A stretch of DNA of 64,000 nt. Origin: Selaginella moellendorffii (Eukaryota > Streptophyta > Lycopodiopsida > Selaginellales > Selaginellaceae). The notes below the pieces were generated by a model that saw only the letters and a list, made by a program, of their open reading frames with translations, was not told the origin of the DNA and ran no database searches. How positions within the stretch are numbered: the stretch's first letter is position 1; every line of letters begins with the position of its first letter. The stretch is taken from NCBI RefSeq assembly GCF_000143415.4, contig NW_003314294.1, positions 131,258 through 195,257 on the forward strand, written 5' to 3'. A program made the position numbers and the translations under genes. Shown one piece after another: positions 43,716 to 55,369 of this stretch.

Positions 43716-44650
43716 TCAACAATGGAGATCACGTGCTCCACACTTGGAAGTTGGAAGTATTCCATCCCCTCGTCGGCCAAACCAGTTTAGCAGCAGGTGA
43801 CGAGTCCGGTTTAACTTTTCGAACAGATCAAACACTGAGTCCCTGTCCCCTTGATGGCTGTACCCTGCGATCAGTGCGCTGCAGGAATCGGGCTTTACTC
43901 CCTGGAGGCTCATACTTGGGAAATCTTGCAAGGCGAGCTCGATGTTGCCACTCTCGTAATCGATCCTGATGTTCCATGAAACGACGTCTTTGATCAAGAT
44001 CTTGTGAAAAACCCGACATCATCAGCCAAACTCCGTATGTAGAGGCTAAACAGGTCAGATGAAACACTTTGCGTACAAATCAATGAGACTGTTGGAGACG
44101 AAAACGCTGGAAGAAATCCCTGTCCCTGTTGTTCTTGCGAACTGCGAGTAAATCTCTCCGCCCCTATCCAGCGATCCCAGATTCAAGCATCGAGCACGGC
44201 CATCACAGTCCGAGCATTCCATCTTCCAAGAGCATAAGCCCACAGAGCTCTAATGCTACCTCGTCTTCCCCTCCTAGCAAGCAGGCTCTAGAGGTTTTCC
44301 AGGCGGCCAAGTGGGGAAGAAAGGACGTGGTTTTGTGGAGTGCGATGATAAGCGCCGCTCTCACGCTGCCACTTCTTCCATAGAAATCCACCAGGGCGCT
44401 GGCCACGAAGCCGTCCACCAAGAATCCACCGCTCTGAGGAGCCAAGCAAGCCCCTCTCCCCTGGAAGAAATATTTCACCCCTTTTCTCTAGCGGCCAGCG
44501 AAGAACAGGAGACCTGTGACGAAGCTCCGGCCGTTTGGATCCATCCCCTCGGCGTACAAACGCGAGAATGTGGCTGGCCACACCGCGCGTTGATGCAGTT
44601 CCACGACGCCACAGTGCCGGCGACGCCTCGTCCATCCTGCCCCAATCACT
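43716..44650 (-). pseudogene. PPR protein pseudogene (PLS type)
   Basis: Pieces of pentatricopeptide repeats in shifting frames: SSSVFVSNSLIDLYAKC near 44070-44120, IKDVVSWNIRIDYESGNIEL and DFPSMSLQGVKPDSCSALIAGY near 43880-43990, and FVASALVDFYGRSGSV near 44380-44430. These are the KDVVSWN..I/GVKPD patterns of PLS-class PPRs. Frames change several times and stops intervene, so it is a pseudogene. Functional PPRs bind organellar RNA. Confidence 0.8.
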
Positions 44651-44819
44651 TGATGTTCTTCAGGAGAGCCATCCAGCTGGATTTTGCCGGTGGGTTTAGA
44701 GTTTATGGCATGATTTCATATGTGGCATTACTTTCTTCACCGTCTTGCACACTTCTTGAACCTGGGAGAGCGAGTGCTGGTATCTTTTGCCTGCCTGGTT
44801 TAGAGTTTATGGCGGGAGA

Positions 44820-46060
44820 GTAGAGTGAAGCTAAACGTGATAACTTGATCGATGGCTGCTGCAAGGCGTCGATGGTGGAGTTTTTCAAGACGATGAGCTC
44901 CGGCAGTGGCTGTGTTCCAGACGTGGTGAATTTTAACAGCTTGCGCAAGGGGCTGTGCTCGACCGAGAGGATGAGCAAGGCTTTCGTGCTCTTTGAGTAC
45001 ATGTCCAAGGCTGGTTGCTAAGCAATAGCACTCTTCTCCACGGGCTTTGCAAGGCCGGGAGGACAAGATGGTCTTATACTTTCTTTGTTACCGGGCTTTG
45101 CAAGGCAAACCGGGTGGCCGAGGCTTTAGCGGGATTCTCTGCAAGAAAGGTCAGAGATGTTGCTCGTCGAGATGGTGGGGAGATGCTTCGGTCACAAAAG
45201 TGTCACTGTGGAGGAAGGCCAGATCACTGTTCGATGCTTTTGAGCTCTTTGCGTTTCTTATAGAGCTCCATCAACTTTGGTAACAGTCACCCCTGGGTTT
45301 ATTGATTAATCTTTTGTACTTTTTTCTCCCAGGTTCAAGAAGTGTTCAAGATGGTGAAGAATTTAATGTTACGAGTAAATTTTTTATTTTATTTTAATCA
45401 CTTAACCACTCCTTAGACCTCTTTTTCACAACTTCAAGTGTTGAGTTTTTCAACACTTTGATCCATGTGGTATGCAAGTCCAAGAGGGGTGTGCTGCTGT
45501 TCCAGAGAACGAAAAGCATGGAGGACTTTTACTGCCCTCCAAACTTGGAAATGTACAACATCCTGGTGGACAGCCACTAGGCAGCTGGATGAGGCTCAGG
45601 AGCTCATGAAGGAGATGACCACCTACAGCCTACCTTCAGAGGTGACTTGATCGCGCCTGTGACCTGCTGGAAGAGTTGAGCCAGGAGGAGCTTTCCCAGA
45701 TTCCTTGACAGACATCTCCATCTGCAACGCTCTGAGCACAGCCAGTGAGTTGACTACGCTCTGAGCCACCTAGAGACAATGAAAGCTACAGGATCGACGC
45801 TGGACGTTTGTGGCGAGATGGTCACTGCAAAATGCACACTGGAACATACGTCACTGTGTAGGCTGCAATCTTTCAGGAGATGGTGAAGAGTGCTGTCGTC
45901 CCAGACAGAGTCTTGTACCATCTTGTATCACTCGCTTAGCTGCTTAACTCAAGTGACTATGTGATGCACAAGATCACCGTGCAAGGCAAGGAAGGCCAAG
46001 GATGCTTGAGATCTCGTGGAGAGGGACGGCTTCCCAGCCAATGCCCATATCAATGTGGTG
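44820..46060 (+). pseudogene. PPR protein pseudogene (P type)
   Basis: The plus strand shows LIDGCCKA, then GCVPDVVNFNSLRKGLCSTE and FVLFEYMSKAGC, TGLCKANRVAEAL near 45085, NLEMYNILVDSH near 45545 and AKDA..LVERDGFPANAHIN near 46000. This matches P-class PPR repeats (VVTYNTLIDGLCKAGR..EA), broken by many stops, shifts and a short AT-rich insertion (45290-45440). Dead copy, in opposite orientation to the PLS pseudogene. Confidence 0.8.
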
Positions 46061-47699
46061 AGTGACCTATTACATTTTTTATAATATTTAAGTATATTTT
46101 AGAGTAATTTTAATTTGGTTTGTAAGGTTTGTAAATAACATATATTACCACCTAGCATAATGCATGATATTTAACTTAAATATCACAAAACTTTTAACCA
46201 ATTAGAAAAAAAAACACTTTTATTCATAAGCATTTTCTTTTTATATTTGAATCCTTATGGAAAATGACATGAATTCCTTTTATATTTAAACCCTTATAAA
46301 TCATCTTTTGAGTCATTATCTTTATTTATTTATATTAAGCTCAAAATTTACATTTACAAAAGAGACAATCTTATTTTATAACATCACCCATCACTAGCTA
46401 AGAAACATATGTAAAAATTGTCATATTACTGGGTAGACATATGCACCAGCATAACGATAGAAGCAAGAGTCTAAGAATGTGAGGGAGACACTGTATGTCC
46501 ATTGGTCAGCAGGGGGAGCCAGGATAGCCTTGGATGGCTCTTGCATGGGATCATGGGTGCATTGCAGGGACTAGCTACATGTCGTCCTCCATAGGACCGC
46601 CACCTTTGGAACTCAAATCAATCACGTGCATAAGCTATTATTAAAAGAGAATATCCAAGCATATTTCAGGACCTCAATTGAACTTTTCTCTTTTAATGCT
46701 ACTTATCACTAATATAAACCACTCGTTTTGCCATTTTGATCTGCTCCGCCTCTAGAGCTTGATGGAAGAGAACTTGTTAGCAATGAATGAATCAAGTTGC
46801 TATATACCACAATCCCAGTGACAGAGACCAAGATGATTGCCCTGGTGCCAGCCATCACAGCGACTAGCATCACCACTCCATTGAATCAGGGTTTCATGCG
46901 CTCACTGCATTGTCATCGCTGCTGGGCAATTGCTTGTAAGTAGAGTAACTTCTGTGTGGGGTGACCAAAGGATCAAGATGCCCAAATTTATAGATAATGC
47001 TTGATATCTGGCAGAGCCAACTTGTTCAAGACGAGCTCCTACTCCTTGAGCTCGGCAGCAGCATGATCCTTAAACTCTTCCACCCAGATCTCGCACAGAG
47101 CCTGGGATTTTCCAGCACTTGCTCTCACACCTCCACCTCACCCTATTGGAAGCGCTCGACTTGATCCTGTCCACTCCATACTCGAGCCCGGAATCAATCT
47201 TGCCTCCACCACCCTCCTCAAAGCGTTCCTGCAACAGCAATAGCCACTGCCACAATGCTCGTCAAGGAACTTGGTAGCTTCCAAGTTAATTGAGTCCGGA
47301 CCATGAGCAATCCAGCCACCTTGGCAATGAGCTCTTCATCCACACCACGAATCTCATGAACCGATTCAGTCACTTGAACGTGTGCTTTGGCAGCATGATC
47401 AAACTTACTTTGATTATTACTTCAATCGTTACTTTGATTCCTTGGTCCGTACTACTCTCTTGCAGAGGCATACTTTCCAAGGAATCAAAGTAATCTTCCA
47501 GGATCTTCTTATAAGAAACACATGTCCTGCGCCCCTCTCTTTCAAGCCTAGTAAATTAACCACACTCCTCATCTCCTCATCTGTGTTAATGCATTCATCA
47601 CGATGTGCTGATCCATTCCCCACGAAACCCTTTCTGATCACAAATTTCTCTTTTGAGCAGATAACTCCTTACAAAACAAAACCACACACGGCTCCTTTC
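46061..47699. other. AT-rich spacer plus unassigned degraded coding-like DNA
   Basis: 46061-46450 is AT-rich. 46700-47700 has genic composition; the minus strand shows protein-like pieces (HEIRGVDEELIAKVAGL near 47330, FLDEHCGSGYC near 47250) in changing frames. I do not recognise the source. Probably a pseudogene. Confidence 0.35.
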
Positions 47700-48320
47700 A
47701 AACCGTGTGACAAGATTTCGTGTGGAATCCAAGCAGCAGTATAACTGGATAACTGCAGTTCCACGTATAAGTGCGTCAAGGCAAACGCTAGCCAGCTCGC
47801 TTATGACAAGTTCCACCAGATGCAAAGGCATGGCCACGATCCCGATGGCATTGTTCTTGGCGGTCTCTGCAAGGCCCGAAACCTGGACAAGGCCAAGGAG
47901 ATCCTTGATCAGCTCGGGAGAGTGGAGTGAACCTCAACGTGATAACTTACAGCATCGTGATCCAAGGCGTCGAGGGTGGACGAGACTCTGGAGATAGCGG
48001 TTTTCCAGACGTGGTGACTTTCAATAGCTTGCTCAAGGGGCTGTGCTTGCCTAGAGGATGAGCGACTTTCGTACTCTTAGAGTATACGTGATGAGGAAAG
48101 TAACCCCGCTCACTGCCACGTACAGACATTTGAACGAGCAGCTATGCAGAACCGTGATACTAGTCAAGTGTCGTGCAAAACTTTTGAGGAGATGATAATC
48201 TCGCAACCAAGTGCCGAGCTTTTCAACATGCTGTGTTCCAAAGAATGAAGAGCATGAAGGGGTTTTGCACACACAAAATTATGGTGAACAGCAGCTGATA
48301 GTGAAGGAGATGGCCAACTA
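47700..48320 (+). pseudogene. PPR pseudogene fragment (P type), related to 44820-46060
   Basis: Plus-strand pieces AYDKFHQMQRHGHDPDG, VLGGLCKARNLDKAKEILDQ, LNVITYSIVIQGVEG and FPDVVTFNSLLKGLCL are P-class PPR repeats. The last one repeats the NFNSLRKGLC segment at 44930, so the two loci share origin. Stops and shifts are frequent. Confidence 0.8.
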
Positions 48321-48639
48321 GGCCTATCACCTCCCTCCCTCCATGAATTATGAAAAAGACATTAGTTATAAAAATTTATAAGTGAAATACTTTTAGAATG
48401 TACAAACTACCCTTCTTTTAGTACAACGTTTTGCAAATAAACCTTTATGACATAGAAAAAAAATCAAACATTATTTATTCCATAGTTATTTTATTGTTGA
48501 AAAGATGAAGTTTTTAATTTTGTTTTATATATTTATTTTTTTTAAATTTTTTTTAAAAATTCATATAATGAATCAATTAGAAAATTATTTAAAAAAATAT
48601 TAAAACTTCATCTCAAGATATTTAGTTACTATTTTAAAT

Positions 48640-48762
<123 letters not shown>

Positions 48763-48839
48763 GAATTTAGCATAATTTGCACTGATACTATCTCAATATT
48801 ATCCTTTCATCTCTTTTAACCACTAGCTCTTTAAACATC

Positions 48840-49277
48840 TCAATCAAATAAAATTGTTGACAAATTTGCAATTGGGCCAAAGTTTAAAAGTTCATCCCTT
48901 CGATGCTCTACTCTCAAACGTAATGATTGATCATCCAAAGTAACAAAGCCTCCTGATTCAAAATTAGAAAGACAACTTCTCCATATATAAATAACAGCCT
49001 CTTTAAAATCACTTTTTGTTAATAGGTGGCAGCGTCTAACTCTGAAAAAACAACCCAAACTTCCAACTCTAGCAGTATAATATCCTGTTGTTGAACTAGC
49101 AACAAATCTTAACCATACCAAACTTATACACATACAATAATCCTCAAGACTTGTTTGTGTACGAAATGTTGTAATGCAGGTTTCATAAAATCCAGTGGAA
49201 TAAGAGTGTGTTTTTCCAAAACAACTAAATAAAAATATAATAAAAAATACAAACATTAGGGATATATCAAATTTCAT
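48840..49277 (-). CDS. Orphan small secreted protein (hypothetical)
   Basis: Single ORF of 145 aa in AT-rich DNA. A leader MKFDISLMFVFFIIFLFSCF precedes a region with seven cysteines including CITTF, DYCMC, LGCFF, RRCH and WRSC, then a charged C-terminus. The style (signal peptide plus Cys-rich body, single exon, AT-rich neighbourhood) resembles plant secreted peptide families, but no family is recognised. A chance ORF cannot be excluded. Confidence 0.42.
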   Translation of the reverse strand: MKFDISLMFVFFIIFLFSCFGKTHSYSTGFYETCITTFRTQTSLEDYCMCISLVWLRFVASSTTGYYTARVGSLGCFFRVRRCHLLTKSDFKEAVIYIWRSCLSNFESGGFVTLDDQSLRLRVEHRRDELLNFGPIANLSTILFD

Positions 49278-49578
49278 AACTATAGCCTATAGAATTAATA
49301 TTAATCTTTGAGGGCTATATAAAGTCCAAGTAATAGGACAAAGGTTTTGACAATAAAGTCTATTTTTTATTTTTTCTGTCTATTTTCTGCAAAATAATAT
49401 TTTATAGTAAAATCTATTTTTTATTGCTTAAAAAATTTAGAGTTTATCAAAATATTAGTGTCAATTAACAAAAGGTTAAAATTTTTAAAGAATTTCTTTC
49501 CCAAGTTAAATGCATTTTCTCAATGGTGAATGCCATTGAGAACTTTTATTTTATTATAATTGTTAAAGAGTTATTTTA

Positions 49579-49718
49579 TGTAGCACACTTTATCTCTCTC
49601 CTCTTAAACAATTAGAAAAGGGCAATTGCTTGACGAGAGAGTTTTTAATGGTTAATTTTTCCCTATTTATCTATCAAGGTTCCAGTGATAGTATATTCAA
49701 ATTTCATTTTATAATCAC
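49579..49718 (-). mobile_element. Solo or truncated LTR, same family as 30535-30690
   Basis: Similarity begins exactly at the TGTAGC terminus inferred at 30535 from the primer site, and continues for about 140 bp. No primer site follows on the other side, so this is a solo LTR or truncated copy. Confidence 0.65.
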
Positions 49719-52700
49719 TTTTGTTACATTTTATTTTCTATTTTTCTTTAATTTTTTAATCTTAAATGGTGAGTCTAGTGTCTAAGAGCTTGATTGTATT
49801 GAGTCTCTTATTTATCTCATAGTGGCTAAACTATTTTATAATAGGCTATTTCCTTTTATCTACTTTTTATACTTGGATAAAGTCTTTTATAATATGCAAT
49901 ATTATAAAAGAATGCTTCCTTCATCGTTTCCTCTTTCACATTTCGTCTTTTATATTATTTTTTCCTCAATTTTTCTTGCTTCTTTTATTTGCTAAATGTT
50001 TTTAAAAAAATTACCTAAGAGGAGGGGGTAGAAGGGATGGATAGAAGTCCAGCCTCAATAATGGAGTTAGGATGAACAACAATTATAATAAACTAAAGAT
50101 GAATAATATGAATTATGGAATGAGGATAATTGTGAAATGAGTTTTAATGGTGACAAAGTGAGGCTAAACAAATATTATTATGGAGTGAGAGGGAATATAT
50201 ATGGTGGAGTGAGGAGAAACATAATGAATCTAGACTAAAGTGGTATTTAAGAATTTTATTTTCTTTTAAGGAGGGGATAAGGAATATATTGTAAGAAGCA
50301 AACTCCCCAAAGTGTCATTAGCTAAAGGATCCTATAATTATAATTAAAATAATAAAGAGTTTAGACTAAATATATCTGAGGCTCAATATATTTAAAGCTA
50401 GATATATTCAAGGCCAGATATGTCTCAATCCAAATTTTAATACATATCATAGAGTGAAAGCCCAAAACACTTGTTTCCAAGGGTGAGGGGGAAGGGGAAG
50501 AAGGGGGAAAAAATGGAGGAGGTTGTGGGGTCTTTCAAAAGTATAATAGAGGTTAAAGATTTAGTCTTGAAAGAACTCTCAAAAGGTATTTTTAAAATAT
50601 ATTAAGGTCAGTGAGTATGGATTTGAGGGGTGCCAAGAAAACCTTTCAAGAAAGTGCTTAAAAATAACTCCACTCCCAAAAAGAAAATTAATTACAATGT
50701 TTTTAGTTACTATAGAGTGGTGCCCCATTTAAGTACCATAAGGCTTATTAATCTTTACTCTTATATAAGGGGCTTGGACCTTCCTTTTGGATTTAAGATG
50801 GAAATATTAAATTCAAAAGTTTACATTTGGTATTAAAAAGGGTTTATATTTAACTTTGTTAGTTAACTAGAGGAATGTTGATATTGATATCTAGTGGTCC
50901 AATTTGTTCTGCTAGATTAGATTAGAAAAGTAAAATGTTAAGAGAGTCTCTTAAGAGAGCTATGACTCTCAACTTCTATTCATGACTATAGTATATGTGA
51001 TTTTCACCTTTTAGCCTTCACAAAAAAAGGGACTGATACATAAAATGATACAATTTAAAAAATAAAAGAATAAAAGCACAAAGCAACATTAGAATAGTTC
51101 TGAAGTATTTAACATCTCAATGCTAAGATTAATATGTAAAATAGTGCCAAATGGAATTTAACACTATTTTAGCATACTGGTGGAGCAGAAAGCTAGACTA
51201 TGCCTTAAGTTAATCGCCCATGCTCAACTTACCCACTATTTGTAGTATATATTTGGAACCCTTTATAACCCCCACCCCACCACAATGTGAACTTGTAGAA
51301 AAGTATAGTAAATTATAAATAACCAAAGAAAATGAGTTAAGAGATGGTTTATTACGATTTAAAAATATAAGGAAAAAAAGAGTGTACCTCTTTGTTTTGG
51401 ACATTTGGGGTTAAAAGTTTTTGGGTTTGAGTAATATTAGGTTTTGAGTAGTATTAAGTTGAATGACCTCCCAGAAAGTTTAAATTCAGAAACTTTGGAA
51501 AATTAACTATATAGAAAGTTCAAATTTAAGAATTTACTCTTTGGCAAACTATAACCAAAGCAAATGTAGTTAGATAAACAAAGTAAGATGGAATATTGAA
51601 AAGGGAAAATATGGTTAGATAAGCAAGGTAAACTAGGAAATTGCAAAAGAAAAATTTATGGCTAAAACAAGCTTTTTATATGTGATGCTAGACAAGGTGT
51701 CAAACTTTTTATATATAATGCTGGACAAAGACAAAATAGTGAGTATAAGTTAGCAATGGTCACTTGAAAGGAAGATACATAGATATGTTTTGTTGTTCAT
51801 TTAAGTTAACAATGGTTTCAAAGGTTGATTTAGAAATTTCCTATAACACTATTTTGTGGATTGCAATTCCCCACAAAGTCCCTTACTTTAGATCAACATT
51901 ATGATTTCAATGTTTGATTTGAATGGTTAGCAATTGCACACCCCCTGGAGTTCACTATAGTCAAATATATTGACTTAGGCATATGCACTTTACTTTAGAT
52001 AACATGGTATACTTAGGGGTGAAAGTAAGTATGTACCTAGGGTAAATCCAATTCTTATAGGGCAAGTAAGTAAAAAATCTTTCAATCTCACTTATGATTC
52101 TCTTTTTTAAGTATTTAGAATTTTTCTAGTTGAATAGGAGGTTTTAGAAACCAAGCTAACTTTTTGTATAGATATTAATTTTAATCTATGTAATAATTCT
52201 TACATGGCAGAGTAATTAAACTTTTAATCTCACTAATGATTCTCTAGTATTTAAAAGAGATTTTTCTAGTGGAGTAAGTGGTTTTAGAAACCAAGATTAC
52301 TTTTCATTTCTTATGGAGTACATATACACTAATGCTGCTTCTATGGTATGCCAAGTGTGAGCTTTTGAATTTAGATAATATATTTAAAGGTAAACTCAAA
52401 TGCAAAGAGTGAACTCCCCAAGTTGCAAATAAAGTTGTAGGCCGGTAAGAGATTTAAGAAACCAAACTTCTCATTTCTTAAAGTACATGGTGTAGATATT
52501 AATTTTTCTTCTATGTTATATACCAATTGGTGAACTTTTGAACTTGGACATTTTAAGGGTAAACTCAAAAAGCCTGAACACGAACTAGAAGTTGTAGGCT
52601 GGTTTATTGGGATTTGTAGTTCGTTTGAAGCTTATATCATGGTTAACAACAATGTCTTACAGGGCAAGTTTTTGTGGTAGCTTTGGAATATATATCATGG

Positions 52701-52946
52701 TTAACAACAATGTTTTCCAGATGAGTTAAGTTTTTGTGGTGGTGTGTAATAGCCCAAAAAAAGTTCCAGATGTTCCAAAGATTTCTATTTTGATGATAGT
52801 TTTGGCACATTTAAGGATAAATCTAGCATCATGATTTTATTTGATCATACAGAAAAAGGAAAGCTAGTCAGTCATCACAACTCCTTCCTTTTCTTTCTGG
52901 TCACAAATTTCTCAGAACTCCTTGCACACACGGTTCGTAATTAGCA
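49719..52946. other. AT-rich spacer with degenerate direct repeats
   Basis: No convincing gene. Local duplications are visible: GGTTTTAGAAACCAAG at 52139 and 52280 with similar flanks, and ATATCATGGTTAACAACAATGT twice at about 52634 and 52690. Short ORFs (50630-50836, 51210-51404 minus, 52371-52568 minus) are unsupported. Confidence 0.5.
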
Positions 52947-54458
52947 CTAGTAGAGTAGCTCCTGGAAAACTGGATCCACGCTCTTGTTCCACTTCCCCTC
53001 ATACAGACTCAACAGCTTCTCTGCCGGTGTCACCCCCGTTCTCACAATCTCAGCAATGTCGTTGAGAAATCCAGCCTCCTTGTAGCCTCGTCTTTGCAGC
53101 CCATCCCTGGCCAGCTTAAAAACCTCCTGCGCTACGTGCTTGAGCTGCCCGTCCCGGAACGGCGTGCTTAATCCCAGCCTCGGAACTTTGCTTCTCAGCA
53201 TCGCCCTCTCCCCCTCCGTCCAGCCCTCCACCATCTTGGACGCCGATTCCAGAGCTTCTTCGTCGTACAAAATCCCCACCCAGAAGGCTGGGAGAGCGCA
53301 CAGCCTCTTCCACGGCCCCCCGTCAGCCCCTCTCATCTCCAAGTATCTCTTGAGCCTGACCTCTGGAAAGATGGTTGTCAAGTGGTTCTCCCAGTCGTTG
53401 AGCGTCGGGAGCTCGCCGGGGAGATTGGAGAGCCTGCCGGCGAGGAAATCCTTGAACGACTGCCCCGTGCAATCCACGTACCTCTTGTCCCTGTACACGA
53501 AGTACATGGGCACCTCGAGAGCGTACTCCACGTACCTCTCGAACGAGAAACCATCCTGGAAGACGAACGGGAGATCGCCTGTCCTGTTTCTATCCACGTC
53601 CGTCCAGATGTGGCTCCGGTAGCTCACGAAACCATTGGGAACGCCCTCCTTGAACGGCGAGTTCGCAAACACCGCAGTGGCGATCGGTTGCAGCGCCAGT
53701 CCCACTCTAAACTTCTTCACCATGTCCTCCTCGGACGAGAAGTCGAGATTCACCTGAACTGTGCACGTCCGGAACATCATGTCCAAGCCCAAGCTGCCAA
53801 CTTTCGGCATGTAGTTCTTCATGATCTGGTACCTCCCTTTGGGCATCACTGGGATCTTCTCCACCGGCCACTTTGGCTGGAATCCCATCCCCATGAAGCC
53901 CAGTCCCATCTCCTCGGCCACCGCTTTCACCTGGTAGAGATGGGAGTTTACCTCGGCACACGTCTGGTGGAGAGTTTCCAGTGGAGCACCGCTGAGCTCG
54001 AACTGGCCACCCGGTTCCAGCGAGATGCTTTGCCCGTCCTGCTTGAGACCGATGATCTTGTCTCCCTCCATCACCCTCTGCCAGTTGAATCGCTCCGCCA
54101 GACCTTCCAGCAGCTGCGCGATCTGGTCGTAGTCGATGGGCTCCAGACTGCTCATCCGGAATCCAAACTTCTCGTGCTCGGTGCCGATCCTCCACTTGGA
54201 CTTTGGCTTGCATCCCGACGCCAGGTAATCCACCAGGTCGAGCTTCGTCAGAGGCTCTGCCTTCACGGCGGTCTCTTCCGCTGGCGGGCTGGCGGCGACG
54301 ATGCCGAGCTTCCTCCTCTCGCGGACGCGGCCACGGAATATCGGCGAGAGATCTAGCAGCGCTGCCCGGTGCCCCTGCCACTGCCTCTCACCTCCCGGAG
54401 CTCGCGACAGCGCTGATCTCTCCATAATATCGAGCGCGCTCCACGAAACGGCGGCCAT
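52947..54458 (-). CDS. GSH1: Glutamate-cysteine ligase, chloroplastic (GSH1)
   Basis: First, rate-limiting enzyme of glutathione synthesis: joins Glu and Cys with ATP in plastids. One uninterrupted exon of 503 aa, near the plant length. A transit-like N-terminus (about residues 1-56) precedes [74 protein letters not shown] and the C-terminal [18 protein letters not shown]. The CC1 redox pair of plant GCL is present (HQTCAEV and KRLCALPAF). Of the CC2 pair, the first Cys is present (YVDCTG) but the second is Asn (RLSNLPGE), as expected outside rosids. Angiosperm genes have many introns; here only a probable 54-bp 5' UTR intron (54461-54514) is seen, suggesting a retrogene origin. Confidence 0.97.
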   Translation of the reverse strand: MAAVSWSALDIMERSALSRAPGGERQWQGHRAALLDLSPIFRGRVRERRKLGIVAASPPAEETAVKAEPLTKLDLVDYLASGCKPKSKWRIGTEHEKFGFRMSSLEPIDYDQIAQLLEGLAERFNWQRVMEGDKIIGLKQDGQSISLEPGGQFELSGAPLETLHQTCAEVNSHLYQVKAVAEEMGLGFMGMGFQPKWPVEKIPVMPKGRYQIMKNYMPKVGSLGLDMMFRTCTVQVNLDFSSEEDMVKKFRVGLALQPIATAVFANSPFKEGVPNGFVSYRSHIWTDVDRNRTGDLPFVFQDGFSFERYVEYALEVPMYFVYRDKRYVDCTGQSFKDFLAGRLSNLPGELPTLNDWENHLTTIFPEVRLKRYLEMRGADGGPWKRLCALPAFWVGILYDEEALESASKMVEGWTEGERAMLRSKVPRLGLSTPFRDGQLKHVAQEVFKLARDGLQRRGYKEAGFLNDIAEIVRTGVTPAEKLLSLYEGKWNKSVDPVFQELLY

Positions 54459-55369
54459 TCCTGGAGCTGCGAGAGGAAATGTGAGAAGCCTATCGATCGA
54501 ATGCTAGCACATACCTGAGGATTCCCCGCCTCCGCCGAGCCGCGCTCTCCGTTCTTGCGAAGCTCGAGGCTGCCCTAGCTTGAGCGCTTCCGGTCGTCGG
54601 ATGCCAGCCGTTGGATCAAGTATCTAACAAGGAAGGTTATTTCGAGTGGGAATCTAACGAGAGGAAGGGTCGTCGTTTCTTCCTGCCCTTTTTCTCGGTT
54701 GATACAAGTGGTCCTACCGCTTACGTGGCATGTTTGCGTGTATGCCACGTGGCGCCAAGTCACCATAAGCTAGAACATAGTGATCTTTAATACTTTTTCT
54801 ACTGTCAAGAGATCCCACCATTGCTGACAAGCATATTCCTCGTTTTCGTTCAATTCGCAGCAACACACTCGCGTTCTCTGGCAAAAGTTCCGCAAGGCGT
54901 CAATGGGCGAACTATTCAAGTGTCACAATTTGTCCACAGAGAAGCCAGTGAAGAGAGCTGCCGAGAGACAAACTCTGGGCTTTTCGATCTCTCTCGGATC
55001 TGGCTGTATGGCAGCACGAGTTCGGTGCAAACTGAGCTCTCAAATTCATTGTTTCCGGTTGGCATCCAAAGAAATGCTAATACAATAATAATACTATCAA
55101 AATATAATTCTAACAAACCAACCGAAAGAATAACGATGAGAGAAAGAGCGTTACAAACACCTTTTATGCACATTATATTAATAATCCTACGTGTTCTGGA
55201 ATCAAACCGCACACATACAAACATTGACAGCGATTTAGCAACAGGTTTTGAATAAATTTACGCGGAAGAACGGTGGTTCAAAGCTGTATATAATTCATGA
55301 AGCTTTTTAAAGCCTTTTCTTGGTCGAGCCAAAGGAGTGTAGTCCTTCCTGTAAGAAGAAGAAGAAGAA
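54459..55369. other. Spacer between GSH1 and GDSL gene 2
   Basis: Holds the GSH1 promoter (GGTTGATACA/CCACGTGGCG region near 54700-54760, with a CACGTG-type core) and the GDSL2 promoter. ORF 54821-55255 plus (starting MLTSIFLVFVQFAATHSRS) has a hydrophobic start but no known domain; I do not call it a gene. Confidence 0.45.

Noticed and set aside
53382-54356. 324-codon open frame on the plus strand opposite GSH1
   Set aside because: It is a mirror of the GC-rich GSH1 coding sequence; it has no known domain, while the minus strand matches GSH1 end to end.
54821-55255. 144-codon ORF with hydrophobic start between GSH1 and GDSL2
   Set aside because: No domain, AT-rich second half with Ile/Asn bias, and no matching exon; likely chance.
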